Program-made: the position numbers and the translations under genes
Notes under the pieces: generated by a model
The model's database searches: none
Told to the model about the DNA's origin: nothing
The model's input: the letters and a program-made list of their open reading frames with translations, nothing else
Shown here: positions 7,083 through 15,892 of the stretch, piece by piece
How positions within the stretch are numbered: position 1 is the first letter of the stretch
Layout: each line of letters starts with the position of its first letter
Origin: Butyrivibrio sp. NC2007
Lineage (GTDB): Bacteria > Bacillota > Clostridia > Lachnospirales > Lachnospiraceae
Direction of reading: 5' to 3'
NCBI RefSeq assembly: GCF_000421405.1
Contig: NZ_ATWY01000001.1
Location: 350,516 to 414,515 of the forward strand
DNA length: 64,000 nt

Positions 7083-8495
7083 TCAGAGATGATTTTTTAA
7101 CTCTCTGTACATCTCCAAGAGCATCGGAGTCTCTTTTTCTATAATATCAATTTCGCCGTTTTTGCCTGCACTTTCAAGGTTTTTGGCAAGATCTGAAATC
7201 TCGATCGCGCCGATTGTTCTTGCAGAACTTTTCAGAGAATGAACCAAAGTTGTGTAGGTATCATAGGCTTCGTTTTTCCATGCATTTTCAATTTTTTCCG
7301 ACTTGGAATCAATGGAATCTTTAAAAACAGAAAGTATCTCGAAGTAATCTTCAATTCCTCCGCAAAGATAAATTCCAAGATCTGTATTTAGCTGCTCTAG
7401 CCCCAAAAGTTTTTCAGGAAGAACATACTGATTATCCATGTGAAGTATTGCTTCTTCAGAAGAAGTTTCACGAAGGACAGCCTCTTTTTGAGTCCCTTCT
7501 CTCATCTCATACTGCGTATCTTCGTCGATCATTTCAAGCATTATATCAGCAAATATGGGGTCGAACTGAGCTCCTTTTCCCTTTTCAATTTCGCCTCTGA
7601 CCCTTTCCTGTGGCATGGGTTCACGATAGCTTCTGTTACTGGTCATGGCATCATATGCATCGGCAACTGCAATGATCCTTGCTTCTTCTGGAATCTCGTT
7701 GCCTCTTAGTCCGTCAGGATATCCTCTGCCATCCACTCTCTCATGGTGCCATCTTGCTCCAAAGGCAAGCTGTGGCATTTCCTTGATCCTCTTAAGGATA
7801 TTATTTCCTGTTACCGGATGCTTTTTGATCTCAGCAAACTCTTCATCCGTAAGACGGGATGTCTTATTGATGATCCAGTCCGGGACTCCGATCTTCCCAA
7901 CATCGTGCAAGAGCCCCATCATATAGATCTCATCCTGCTGATTTTCATCATATCCGTATCTCTTGGCGATCTCTTTTGAATATGCAGCAACTCTGCCGGA
8001 ATGGCCGTTGGTATAGGCGTCCTTTGCATCAATTGCCTCAGCAAGAGTCTGAACCACATGGAGCGTAAGTCTTATATTTTCCTGGGTCTTTTTCTCAACT
8101 TCCCTTGCCAGCTGATTTTTAAGACGTTCAAATTCGATGGTCTTAGTTACGCGCATGGAAAGGATATCCGGAACTACAGGCTTTCTTATAAAATCTACAG
8201 CTCCGAGATGAAGGCCATCTGCCTCAGTCTTAAGATCCTCATCGCCCGTCAGAAAGATTACAGGAATTTCACCCTCAGGCTTTTCCTTAAATGCCTTTAA
8301 GGTCTCAAAGCCGTCCATCTCATCCATATAGACATCCAACAGGATCAGGTCCGGTAGCGGAACCATTCCCTCTACATAGTTAAGAAGCTCTTTTCCGGAT
8401 GAGAGTTTTGTAACCTTCATGTCTTTCTTTGTAAGAATGGAAGAAATATGCTCAAGGCTCTCCACATCATCATCTACAACAACTACCCAAAACAT
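7083..8495 (-). CDS. Response regulator with HD-GYP and HPt domains
   Basis: 470 residues with three modules. REC (1-120) has phospho-acceptor D54. The HD-GYP phosphodiesterase domain (about 145-325) keeps HD at 197-198 and the GYP motif at 258-260; HD-GYP proteins typically hydrolyse cyclic di-GMP. An HPt domain (about 385-470) has H419 in LVHSLKSS. It is the last gene of a four-gene phosphorelay, 12 bases after the lone receiver. A REC/HD-GYP protein ending in its own HPt is unusual and suggests it also passes phosphate on. It is probably cytoplasmic, with no membrane segment visible. Confidence 0.9.
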   Translation of the reverse strand: MFWVVVVDDDVESLEHISSILTKKDMKVTKLSSGKELLNYVEGMVPLPDLILLDVYMDEMDGFETLKAFKEKPEGEIPVIFLTGDEDLKTEADGLHLGAVDFIRKPVVPDILSMRVTKTIEFERLKNQLAREVEKKTQENIRLTLHVVQTLAEAIDAKDAYTNGHSGRVAAYSKEIAKRYGYDENQQDEIYMMGLLHDVGKIGVPDWIINKTSRLTDEEFAEIKKHPVTGNNILKRIKEMPQLAFGARWHHERVDGRGYPDGLRGNEIPEEARIIAVADAYDAMTSNRSYREPMPQERVRGEIEKGKGAQFDPIFADIMLEMIDEDTQYEMREGTQKEAVLRETSSEEAILHMDNQYVLPEKLLGLEQLNTDLGIYLCGGIEDYFEILSVFKDSIDSKSEKIENAWKNEAYDTYTTLVHSLKSSARTIGAIEISDLAKNLESAGKNGEIDIIEKETPMLLEMYRELKNHL

Positions 8496-8507
8496 AAAAG
8501 AATCCTC

Positions 8508-8867
8508 CTACCCAAGAATCGCCTCAACAGCCTTCATAAGCGAAGGCCTGCCTTCTGACTTAGATACAATTCCGTCAGGCTTAACATCACCGCTACCCTC
8601 GCAGTCGCTGTCATCCATACCGGTTCTGTAGACTACGGGGATATCCTTTATATCAGGATTTGAGCGGATTGCTGCAAGTACCGCCGGTCCATCCATTTCG
8701 GGCATCGCATAATCAAGGAGCACAAGATCCGGCTTATCTGAAGCCATCATAGAAAGAGCTTCCTTGCCAGAGGCAGCCTTCATTACCTCGTAACCACCCT
8801 TTTCAAGCCACCTTCCGGTCATAGCCAGCATATCTTCATCATCATCAATAAGTAAAATACGACTCAT
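8508..8867 (-). CDS. Single-domain response regulator
   Basis: 119-residue CheY-like receiver with no output domain. The acidic pair is at D8-D9, the phospho-acceptor is D52 in LVLLDYAMPEMDG, and the usual Lys lies near residue 103 (IVSKSEG). It sits between the double hybrid kinase and the REC/HD-GYP/HPt gene, with short gaps on both sides, so it is probably a phosphate shuttle or sink in the same relay. The specific partner cannot be read from sequence. Confidence 0.93.
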   Translation of the reverse strand: MSRILLIDDDEDMLAMTGRWLEKGGYEVMKAASGKEALSMMASDKPDLVLLDYAMPEMDGPAVLAAIRSNPDIKDIPVVYRTGMDDSDCEGSGDVKPDGIVSKSEGRPSLMKAVEAILG

Positions 8868-8894
8868 ATCTTCCCTCCATTTGTGATGTATTTT

Positions 8895-11800
8895 TTACAA
8901 AAGACTCTTAAGCACTGAGAACAGTTCATCCGGCTCTATGGGTTTTGCAAGGTGCGCATTCATACCTGCATCAAACGACCGGCGAATGTCCTCAGCCAGT
9001 GCATTGGCAGTAAGTGCAATGATAGGAATTCCGGCTGCATCAGGCCTTGAAAGTCCTCTGATTGCCTTAGTAGCATCAAGTCCGTTCATCTTCGGCATCC
9101 TGATATCCATAAGGATTGCATCATAGGTCCCGGGTGTGCTTCTTTCAAAGAGCTTTAGTGCCTCTTCTCCGTCATGGGCGACATCCACCTCGATGTCGTT
9201 TAACCTAAGGAGCTGTTCCATGATCCTTACATTTAGTTCATGGTCCTCCGCAAGCATGACCTTCTTTCCTGTCAGAGCCGATGCTTTGCTGGATTTCTTT
9301 TGATCCTTCTTATGTTCCGACAGTATCTTGGAGAGCTCTTCTTTGATATTCCCTGCAAACATTGGCTTTGCCAAAAAGCCGTTTACACCTGCACTAAAGG
9401 CATCCTCCATAACCTCATACCAGTTGTAGGTTGTGAGGATTATCGCAACTTCATCCTTGCTGTAAATCTCCCTCATGCGTCTTGTAAGCTCAATACCATC
9501 CATGCCCGGCATCTTCCAGTCCACCAGCATCAGGTTAAACGCAGGCTTAAGCCCCGGAATATTCTTGCTCATAGCAAGTGCCTCTTTGCCACTTTGCACA
9601 TACTCAGACTCAATTCCCACTCTGTGGAGTATCATCTTCGCATGCTCGCAGGCTGTAACGTCATCATCTACGATAAGAGCACGTACGCTTGTAGGATCAA
9701 AAGAGTCTTTGACGGTTTCGCTATCACTGCTTATTCCAAGCGGAATTACAACCGTAAACGTTGACCCTTTTCCTTTTTCGGAAACAGCACTTATAGTGCC
9801 ACCCATCATCTCGACAATATTCCTCGTTATGGCTAGTCCAAGCCCCGTTCTTCCGGAAACTCCTTCACCTTCTACAGCAAAAGGCTCAAACAGATGAGGC
9901 ATGAATTCTTTATCAATGCCCGATCCCGTGTCGGTAACTTCCATGCAGATCAGCGCTTTTCCATCGCCGCGCTTTTCTTCTTTTACGTCAAAAGAGATTT
10001 TTCCGCCGGCCGGAGTGAAATTGATGGCGTTTTCAATAATGTTGAAAAGCACCTGCTTTATCTTTAAGTCATCTCCGATATACTGCTCATCAATAGGTCC
10101 GTTTACGCTGCAGTCAAAGGAAATTTTCTTATCGTCACACTTTGATTCCGTGATGGTATTTATCTGCTCAAGAAGATTCCCGAAGGAAAACTCTTCATTT
10201 TTGAGCTTCATATTGCCGGACTCTATAAGGCTCATCTCTAAGATATCGTTGATCAGCGAGATGGTATGCCTTACACTGACGCCAATTTGTGAGATAATAT
10301 CCCTGGTCTCATCATCGAGATCCTTCTTTTGCAGCGCAATATTGTATAGTCCCACAATATCATTAAGAGGCGTCCTTATCTCATGACTGACATTGGACAA
10401 AAACATAGTCTTGGCAAGATTGGCCTTCTCAGCTTCCTTGAGAGCTCTTGCAAGAAAGAGCTGTCTTTCTTCTTCAACTACTTTAAGAGCGACTCTGCTG
10501 CTCTCATCCTTTACCTCGTAGTCCTTTAAAACCTTGCCGAGTATATCCTTCAGCGCCCTGTAATCACGAAGCAGCTCCGGGATATTTTTCTCCACCAAAG
10601 CCACATCTCCCGCTTTGGCTCCAAGCTCTATTTCCTTGGCCTTGTCGGAAAGCTTGCAGGCTCCGATGGCTGCTGATGTACTCTTAAGCGAATGAACATT
10701 GAGCGCAAGAGCATCAAGATCTTTATTCTTAAGATTATCCTCTATCTGCTCTGCCTTAGTGTCGATGGACATGGAGTAGGTCTCGATGGCAAAGATATAA
10801 TCCTCAACATCTCCGCAGTATTCAACGCCTTTTTCAGGATCAAGCTCTTTATACTCAAAGATAATCTTCGGAAGCTTAGAAAGTTCATCATCCTCAGGCT
10901 CTTCTTCCTTGCCGTCGTATAAAATGACAGAATCCTGAGGCAGATATTTGATCATCATGCGTTCCATTTCATCGATGTTAACAGGCTTTGAGAGATAGTC
11001 CGTAAATCCGGCACTCATCATCTTCTCTTTATCCCCGGCAACAGCGCTGGCTGTAAGAGAGATTATAGGCGTACTTTCATATTTCTCAGGGTATTTCTCC
11101 CTAAGGGCCTCCAGGGTCTCAATACCATTCATCTGAGGCATTCGATAGTCAAGAAATACCAGGTCGTAATGCTCTTTTCCAAACTTCTCTATACATTCTG
11201 CTCCACTGGTAGCAACATCAATATGGATCTTGGTGCGCTTAAGGAGCCCTGCAATAACCTGAAGATTCATGGGCGTATCGTCAACAACCAGGATTCCCAG
11301 TCCCGGTGCAGTAAACAGTGTATGTTTGCTCTTTACCGCTCCTGTATCCTGGCCATGAGGCTCTAAGTTAAATTCTCCTATCTCCGTCCAGTCCGATACT
11401 TTCTGAGTCAGGGTAAAAGAGAATTTGGAGCCCTTCTCATACTTACTCTCCACCTGAAGTTCACTGCCCATAAGGGAGAGGAGCTGTCTGGTAATCGCAA
11501 GTCCAAGGCCGGTTCCTTCAATGGTTCTTGTCTTTTTTAGATCCAGGCGGTCAAAGGGTTCAAAGAGCCTTTCCATGTCTTCTGGTCTGATACCTATTCC
11601 GGTATCCACTACTGCCACCTCAAATTTAACCGCATCATCAAGCTTCTCAAGAAGCTTTATCTCAAAATCAACACCGCCCTTTTCCGTGTATTTGACTGCG
11701 TTTGTAAGGATATTGGTTATTATCTGTTTGATTCTTATCTCATCGCCAAAAAGATGCACGGGGAGCTTAGGATCAACCAAAAAGTTAAGCTCAAGTCCCT

Positions 11801-12593
11801 TTGCCTCTGCCCTGAACTGCACAAGATTATATAGATCCACCAACAGTGATGAGAGGGAATACTCTTCATTTTCAAGGCTGAGTTTTCCGTTCTCGATCTT
11901 TGAAAAGTCCAGAATGTCACTGATGATTCCAAGAAGACTTACTCCTGCCTTACGGATATTCTCTGAGTAATCCAGTATTGTAGAATTTTCTGTCTCTCTC
12001 TGGATCATCTCATTCATTCCAAGAATAGCAGTTATGGGCGTTCTGATCTCATGGCTCATGTTGGATAGGAATGCACTCTTGGAATTATTTGCTGCTTCTG
12101 CCTGTTCAAGTGCAGTTGCAAGAGACTCAGCCCTCTCTTTTTCTCTCTCAGCTATCTTGTACTCGGTAATATCCTCTATGAATACATAATAAACAGCACC
12201 ATGCCCGGGCAGGGATGCGTAATGCCCATAGTCATCAACCCATCTGATGGTCCCGTCTTTTTGTATGATTCTGTAAACAACATAGTCAATACTTCTTCTG
12301 TTTGACGGCTGTGAAATCTGTTCATCTATGGAACTTTGAATTTTTTCAAAGTCATCCGGATGTACCATGCCACGAAAGCTGTTTCCGGTAAACTCCCTGA
12401 ATTCATCCACAGTTTCGCACCCGTAGATCTCGCAGGTTGACTGATTGACGTACAAGAGCTCCATGCTCTCATCCGCACGATATATAAAGAAACCTCCCGG
12501 CATCTGCTCAGCGATCCATTCTACCGCAGTCATTCCTTCCTTGGACTGTATTGTTGTCATGATTTCGTCACTGATAACTCTGTTTTTCTGCAT
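8895..12593 (-). CDS. Double hybrid histidine kinase
   Basis: 1232 residues from the ATG at 12593 (AGGAAAG site); an in-frame GTG at 12632 would overlap the upstream gene. Domain order: PAS (about 25-150), HisKA with H181, HATPase (282-397, DTGIGI, GTGLGLAI), REC with D482, HPt with H634, a second HisKA with H737, a second HATPase (842-952, GLGLAIT), REC with D1025 and REC with D1163. It thus holds two complete kinase cores and three receivers around an HPt. No membrane segment is visible, so it is probably cytoplasmic. It lies 16 bases after the periplasmic-sensing kinase. Known families usually carry one kinase core per chain. Confidence 0.92.
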   Translation of the reverse strand: MQKNRVISDEIMTTIQSKEGMTAVEWIAEQMPGGFFIYRADESMELLYVNQSTCEIYGCETVDEFREFTGNSFRGMVHPDDFEKIQSSIDEQISQPSNRRSIDYVVYRIIQKDGTIRWVDDYGHYASLPGHGAVYYVFIEDITEYKIAEREKERAESLATALEQAEAANNSKSAFLSNMSHEIRTPITAILGMNEMIQRETENSTILDYSENIRKAGVSLLGIISDILDFSKIENGKLSLENEEYSLSSLLVDLYNLVQFRAEAKGLELNFLVDPKLPVHLFGDEIRIKQIITNILTNAVKYTEKGGVDFEIKLLEKLDDAVKFEVAVVDTGIGIRPEDMERLFEPFDRLDLKKTRTIEGTGLGLAITRQLLSLMGSELQVESKYEKGSKFSFTLTQKVSDWTEIGEFNLEPHGQDTGAVKSKHTLFTAPGLGILVVDDTPMNLQVIAGLLKRTKIHIDVATSGAECIEKFGKEHYDLVFLDYRMPQMNGIETLEALREKYPEKYESTPIISLTASAVAGDKEKMMSAGFTDYLSKPVNIDEMERMMIKYLPQDSVILYDGKEEEPEDDELSKLPKIIFEYKELDPEKGVEYCGDVEDYIFAIETYSMSIDTKAEQIEDNLKNKDLDALALNVHSLKSTSAAIGACKLSDKAKEIELGAKAGDVALVEKNIPELLRDYRALKDILGKVLKDYEVKDESSRVALKVVEEERQLFLARALKEAEKANLAKTMFLSNVSHEIRTPLNDIVGLYNIALQKKDLDDETRDIISQIGVSVRHTISLINDILEMSLIESGNMKLKNEEFSFGNLLEQINTITESKCDDKKISFDCSVNGPIDEQYIGDDLKIKQVLFNIIENAINFTPAGGKISFDVKEEKRGDGKALICMEVTDTGSGIDKEFMPHLFEPFAVEGEGVSGRTGLGLAITRNIVEMMGGTISAVSEKGKGSTFTVVIPLGISSDSETVKDSFDPTSVRALIVDDDVTACEHAKMILHRVGIESEYVQSGKEALAMSKNIPGLKPAFNLMLVDWKMPGMDGIELTRRMREIYSKDEVAIILTTYNWYEVMEDAFSAGVNGFLAKPMFAGNIKEELSKILSEHKKDQKKSSKASALTGKKVMLAEDHELNVRIMEQLLRLNDIEVDVAHDGEEALKLFERSTPGTYDAILMDIRMPKMNGLDATKAIRGLSRPDAAGIPIIALTANALAEDIRRSFDAGMNAHLAKPIEPDELFSVLKSLL

Positions 12594-12609
12594 AGCGCTT
12601 TCCTCATCT

Positions 12610-15600
12610 TCATCGCATGCTGCCAATTGCACTGTCTATCTTATTTCCCAAATCTTCGTATTTTGTAAGGAACTCAGAAACCTTATCGTTTCTTTCCTCT
12701 TCACTTAGGCCCTCGGCCTTCTTCTCTATTTCTTCCGCAAGGGCCGACAGCTCTTTTGCCCCAATAGCACGTGAAGTGCTCTTAATAGAGTGAGCAGTCA
12801 TAGTCAGATTTTTTAAGTCTCCGCTCTCGATAAAGCCCCTTATCTTGGAAGCCTTATCAGTCACTGAAGCAGCGTAGACCTTAAGAGCTTCCATATACTC
12901 TTCTTCATCTCCGCAGTAATCTATGCCACTCTCGATATCAAGTTCGCATATAGCCTTTACCTGCGTCGGGATCTCATCTGAAGTAGCCTCTTCATTGCAG
13001 GGATTTGCCCTTGTTTTATTTATCTTGGATTCCGGCAGATACTTAAGGAGCATATTCTCCATCTCAAACAGAGTCACCGGCTTAGTCAGATAATCAGTAA
13101 ATCCGCTTGCGATCATCTGCTCTCTGCCTCCTGCAAGAACATTGGCCGTAAGACAGATGATAGGAGTCTTCTTTGCCTTTTCCGGGTATTTATCTTTTAG
13201 TATTTCCAGCGTCTGAGTTCCGCTAAGGATAGGCATTCGCTGATCAAGAAATACGCAGTCATAGTCTTTGTCCGCAAAGAGCTTAATGCACTCATCTCCG
13301 CTTATCGCCGTTTCAATATTCATTTCATTCCCCTTTAGAAGTCCGCATATTACCTGCAGATTCATAGGGGTATCGTCAACAATGAGGATCTTAGCCTCCG
13401 GAGCAGTAAAGGTCGCTGCCCTCTTCTTTTTATGTTCACTCTTATCATCAAAATACAGTGGCTTGTATGGACCTATAGGTGTCTTATCTGATATCTCCTG
13501 CTCGATGGTAAAGGAAAACTTAGAGCCCTTTCCATACTCACTCTCAACCTTTATTTCGCTCCCCATAAGTGCCAGAAAGCTCCGCGAAATAGCAAGTCCA
13601 AGCCCTGAACCTTCAATGTTTTTCGTTCTCTCAAGGTCAAGTCTGTCAAATGCGGAAAAGAGCTTGTCCATCTCCTCTTCTTTAATTCCAATGCCGGTAT
13701 CAGTGACTGAAACTTCCATGGTAAAAGACTTCTCGGTCTGCTCAAGGACTTTTGCAGAAAACTTCACTTCGCCCTCTTTGGTATACTTAACGGCATTGGT
13801 CAGAAGATTTGCACAGATCTGACGAAGCTTCTGCACATCGCCGATAGCTTCACAAACAAGCCTTTCATCAATATCCATGATAAGGTTTAGATTCTTTTCC
13901 TCAGCGCGATTTAAAACTATCATGTGAAGGCTGCTGAAAAACTCAAGCAGCGAATATTTCTGCTTGTGCAGTTCCATACGACCTGCTTCTATCTTGGAAA
14001 AATCAAGAATTTCATTGATTATGCCAAGGAGGCTCTCCCCGGCTTTTTCTATATTCTCAGCATAGTGGAGCACATTTCCATCATTTGACTCCATCTGTAT
14101 CATTTCATTCATGCCGAGAATTGCAGTTATAGGAGTCCTTATTTCATGAGACATGTTGGAGACAAAATCTGTCTTCATGCGATTCGCCTGCTGTGCATGC
14201 ATAAGAGTCCTTACGATAAGCGCGATCACCAAAAGTGCGATGATAAGAAGCATCGTAAGGAATATCCACATATTGTCTCTTAATCTGTCGGTGAGTGTAT
14301 ATGTGTAAAGCTGTTTTGAATATTTATTTGCTATATCACTGGGATAATCCGCGCCTATTACTTTTACGCCGTGATTAAGGAGCTTTAAAAGGCCTTCATT
14401 TCCAATCTTTACACCAAAGCACCTGTCATCCAAATGGCTTAAGGTTCTGGATGATAGTCCTTTGTACTTGCTGTTTTTAAGTATTTCGTTCGCGCGAAGA
14501 CCGTTAAGCGTTGTAACGCCCGCTTCTCCCTTAAGTACTGCCTGCAGGCATGCATCAAATCCATGGTAAAGTATAATTTCAGAATCCGGATAGTAAGTGC
14601 GTACATAGTAATACTGCATTCGATTGTTTTCATTTACAGCGATTTTAGAAAGACTCTCTTCATGGAATTCATCTTTGTATACCAGCTCCATGGTCGAGTA
14701 CACAACTGAAGTCGACTGATAAATGCCGTTTACTTCCGAGTAGTAAAGTCCTCCGCCCACAGGGAATCCTGCATCAATTTCTTCATCACGAAGAGCAGCA
14801 ACCATCTCATCATAGCTCTCGTACCCAACGTAGGACACTTCAATATCCCTGATATCAAGGTCTTCAAGCATCTTTGGGATTATGTCTTTTATAATGCCGT
14901 TTACATTTCCGTCTTTATCTGTGGCGCTATAAGGCAGATAGTCATTTAGATACCCTATTTCCAGAGTCTTGTTTTCAGAAAGACACTGTCTCTCAGCATT
15001 AGAAAATGTGTGACTTGAAACGCTTGAAGAATAATATTTGCTCTGCAGATTTGCCACATAATTGGGTTCTTCCATGGCAAGCATATTCTGGGCTTCTTCC
15101 AGTTCCGAAAGAATATCCGGACGACTCTTCGTTACGCACAGATAATAGTCCGATGTGCCAAAGGTACATATAACCTCCGCATGTTCACGGCCATAGGCTC
15201 CATCACCCTCAGCAGCCATAACATCAACAGCCTTGGTATCAAAGGCTGTAAAAAGAGATTCATAATCATCAAAAGTAACTATCTCTGCATTAATTGAGTT
15301 TTCATTAAGGTAGTTTTCAAGGATATCAACGATGGCACTTTGAAGTACGCCGATTTTCTTCCCTGAAACAGAATTTGGAGAGAATGTGACTGATTCGTCA
15401 TCATCATGTTTGACAAGGGTATAAACCTCGTTCCCCATAGGAGCTGAAGGATACCCAATAATACTAAGCCTGTCATCTCGCTTTGCAAGACCGGCAAGAA
15501 GATCTATGTCACCGGACAGCAGCATATCATACAGATCTCCAAAGCTGCCATAGACATACTCATAGTTCCAACCGGTATATTCCGAGAGCTTTCTGTAATA

Positions 15601-15774
15601 CTCATACGCATAGCCGGTCTTAACTGCATCCGGAGAAGCGCCTTCTTCGAAGACCTCATTCTCATAATAACCAATCCTTACAGTCTCTGCGTTCTCGCCA
15701 TCCGCATAGACAGGGATACTAAATCCTGCCGCTAAAAAGCATAAAATTAGTAAAGGAAAAAGCATTCTTCTCAT
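12610..15774 (-). CDS. Hybrid histidine kinase with two solute-binding sensor domains
   Basis: 1054 residues. A signal peptide (1-24) is followed by two extracellular SBP_bac_3-like domains (about 30-245 and 265-490), a membrane helix (about 503-522), HisKA with H543 (MSHEIRTP), HATPase (640-760), REC with D844 and HPt with H995. SBP_bac_3 sensors usually bind amino acids or other small solutes, so the kinase likely reads an external metabolite. It is the first gene of the four-gene phosphorelay. The start has no strong ribosome site; an ATG three codons inside is an alternative. Confidence 0.92.
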   Translation of the reverse strand: MRRMLFPLLILCFLAAGFSIPVYADGENAETVRIGYYENEVFEEGASPDAVKTGYAYEYYRKLSEYTGWNYEYVYGSFGDLYDMLLSGDIDLLAGLAKRDDRLSIIGYPSAPMGNEVYTLVKHDDDESVTFSPNSVSGKKIGVLQSAIVDILENYLNENSINAEIVTFDDYESLFTAFDTKAVDVMAAEGDGAYGREHAEVICTFGTSDYYLCVTKSRPDILSELEEAQNMLAMEEPNYVANLQSKYYSSSVSSHTFSNAERQCLSENKTLEIGYLNDYLPYSATDKDGNVNGIIKDIIPKMLEDLDIRDIEVSYVGYESYDEMVAALRDEEIDAGFPVGGGLYYSEVNGIYQSTSVVYSTMELVYKDEFHEESLSKIAVNENNRMQYYYVRTYYPDSEIILYHGFDACLQAVLKGEAGVTTLNGLRANEILKNSKYKGLSSRTLSHLDDRCFGVKIGNEGLLKLLNHGVKVIGADYPSDIANKYSKQLYTYTLTDRLRDNMWIFLTMLLIIALLVIALIVRTLMHAQQANRMKTDFVSNMSHEIRTPITAILGMNEMIQMESNDGNVLHYAENIEKAGESLLGIINEILDFSKIEAGRMELHKQKYSLLEFFSSLHMIVLNRAEEKNLNLIMDIDERLVCEAIGDVQKLRQICANLLTNAVKYTKEGEVKFSAKVLEQTEKSFTMEVSVTDTGIGIKEEEMDKLFSAFDRLDLERTKNIEGSGLGLAISRSFLALMGSEIKVESEYGKGSKFSFTIEQEISDKTPIGPYKPLYFDDKSEHKKKRAATFTAPEAKILIVDDTPMNLQVICGLLKGNEMNIETAISGDECIKLFADKDYDCVFLDQRMPILSGTQTLEILKDKYPEKAKKTPIICLTANVLAGGREQMIASGFTDYLTKPVTLFEMENMLLKYLPESKINKTRANPCNEEATSDEIPTQVKAICELDIESGIDYCGDEEEYMEALKVYAASVTDKASKIRGFIESGDLKNLTMTAHSIKSTSRAIGAKELSALAEEIEKKAEGLSEEERNDKVSEFLTKYEDLGNKIDSAIGSMR

Positions 15775-15860
15775 ACTACTAATATATCACTATAAGCGCA
15801 CCTTCATCCACTTTTTCCCGAAGTTTTTATTACTGCCATCCGTAAATTTTACATAAATAA

Positions 15861-15882
15861 TCCGGCAGCGTTTGCTGCCGGA
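15861..15882 (-). terminator. Terminator after L,D-transpeptidase gene
   Basis: Perfect 9-bp GC-rich stem (TCCGGCAGC / GCTGCCGGA) with a 4-nt loop and TTATTTAT after it on the minus strand, ten bases after the stop. It closes the leuB-ilv-ldt unit ahead of the kinase genes. Confidence 0.75.
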
Positions 15883-15892
15883 TCAAAGTTCA

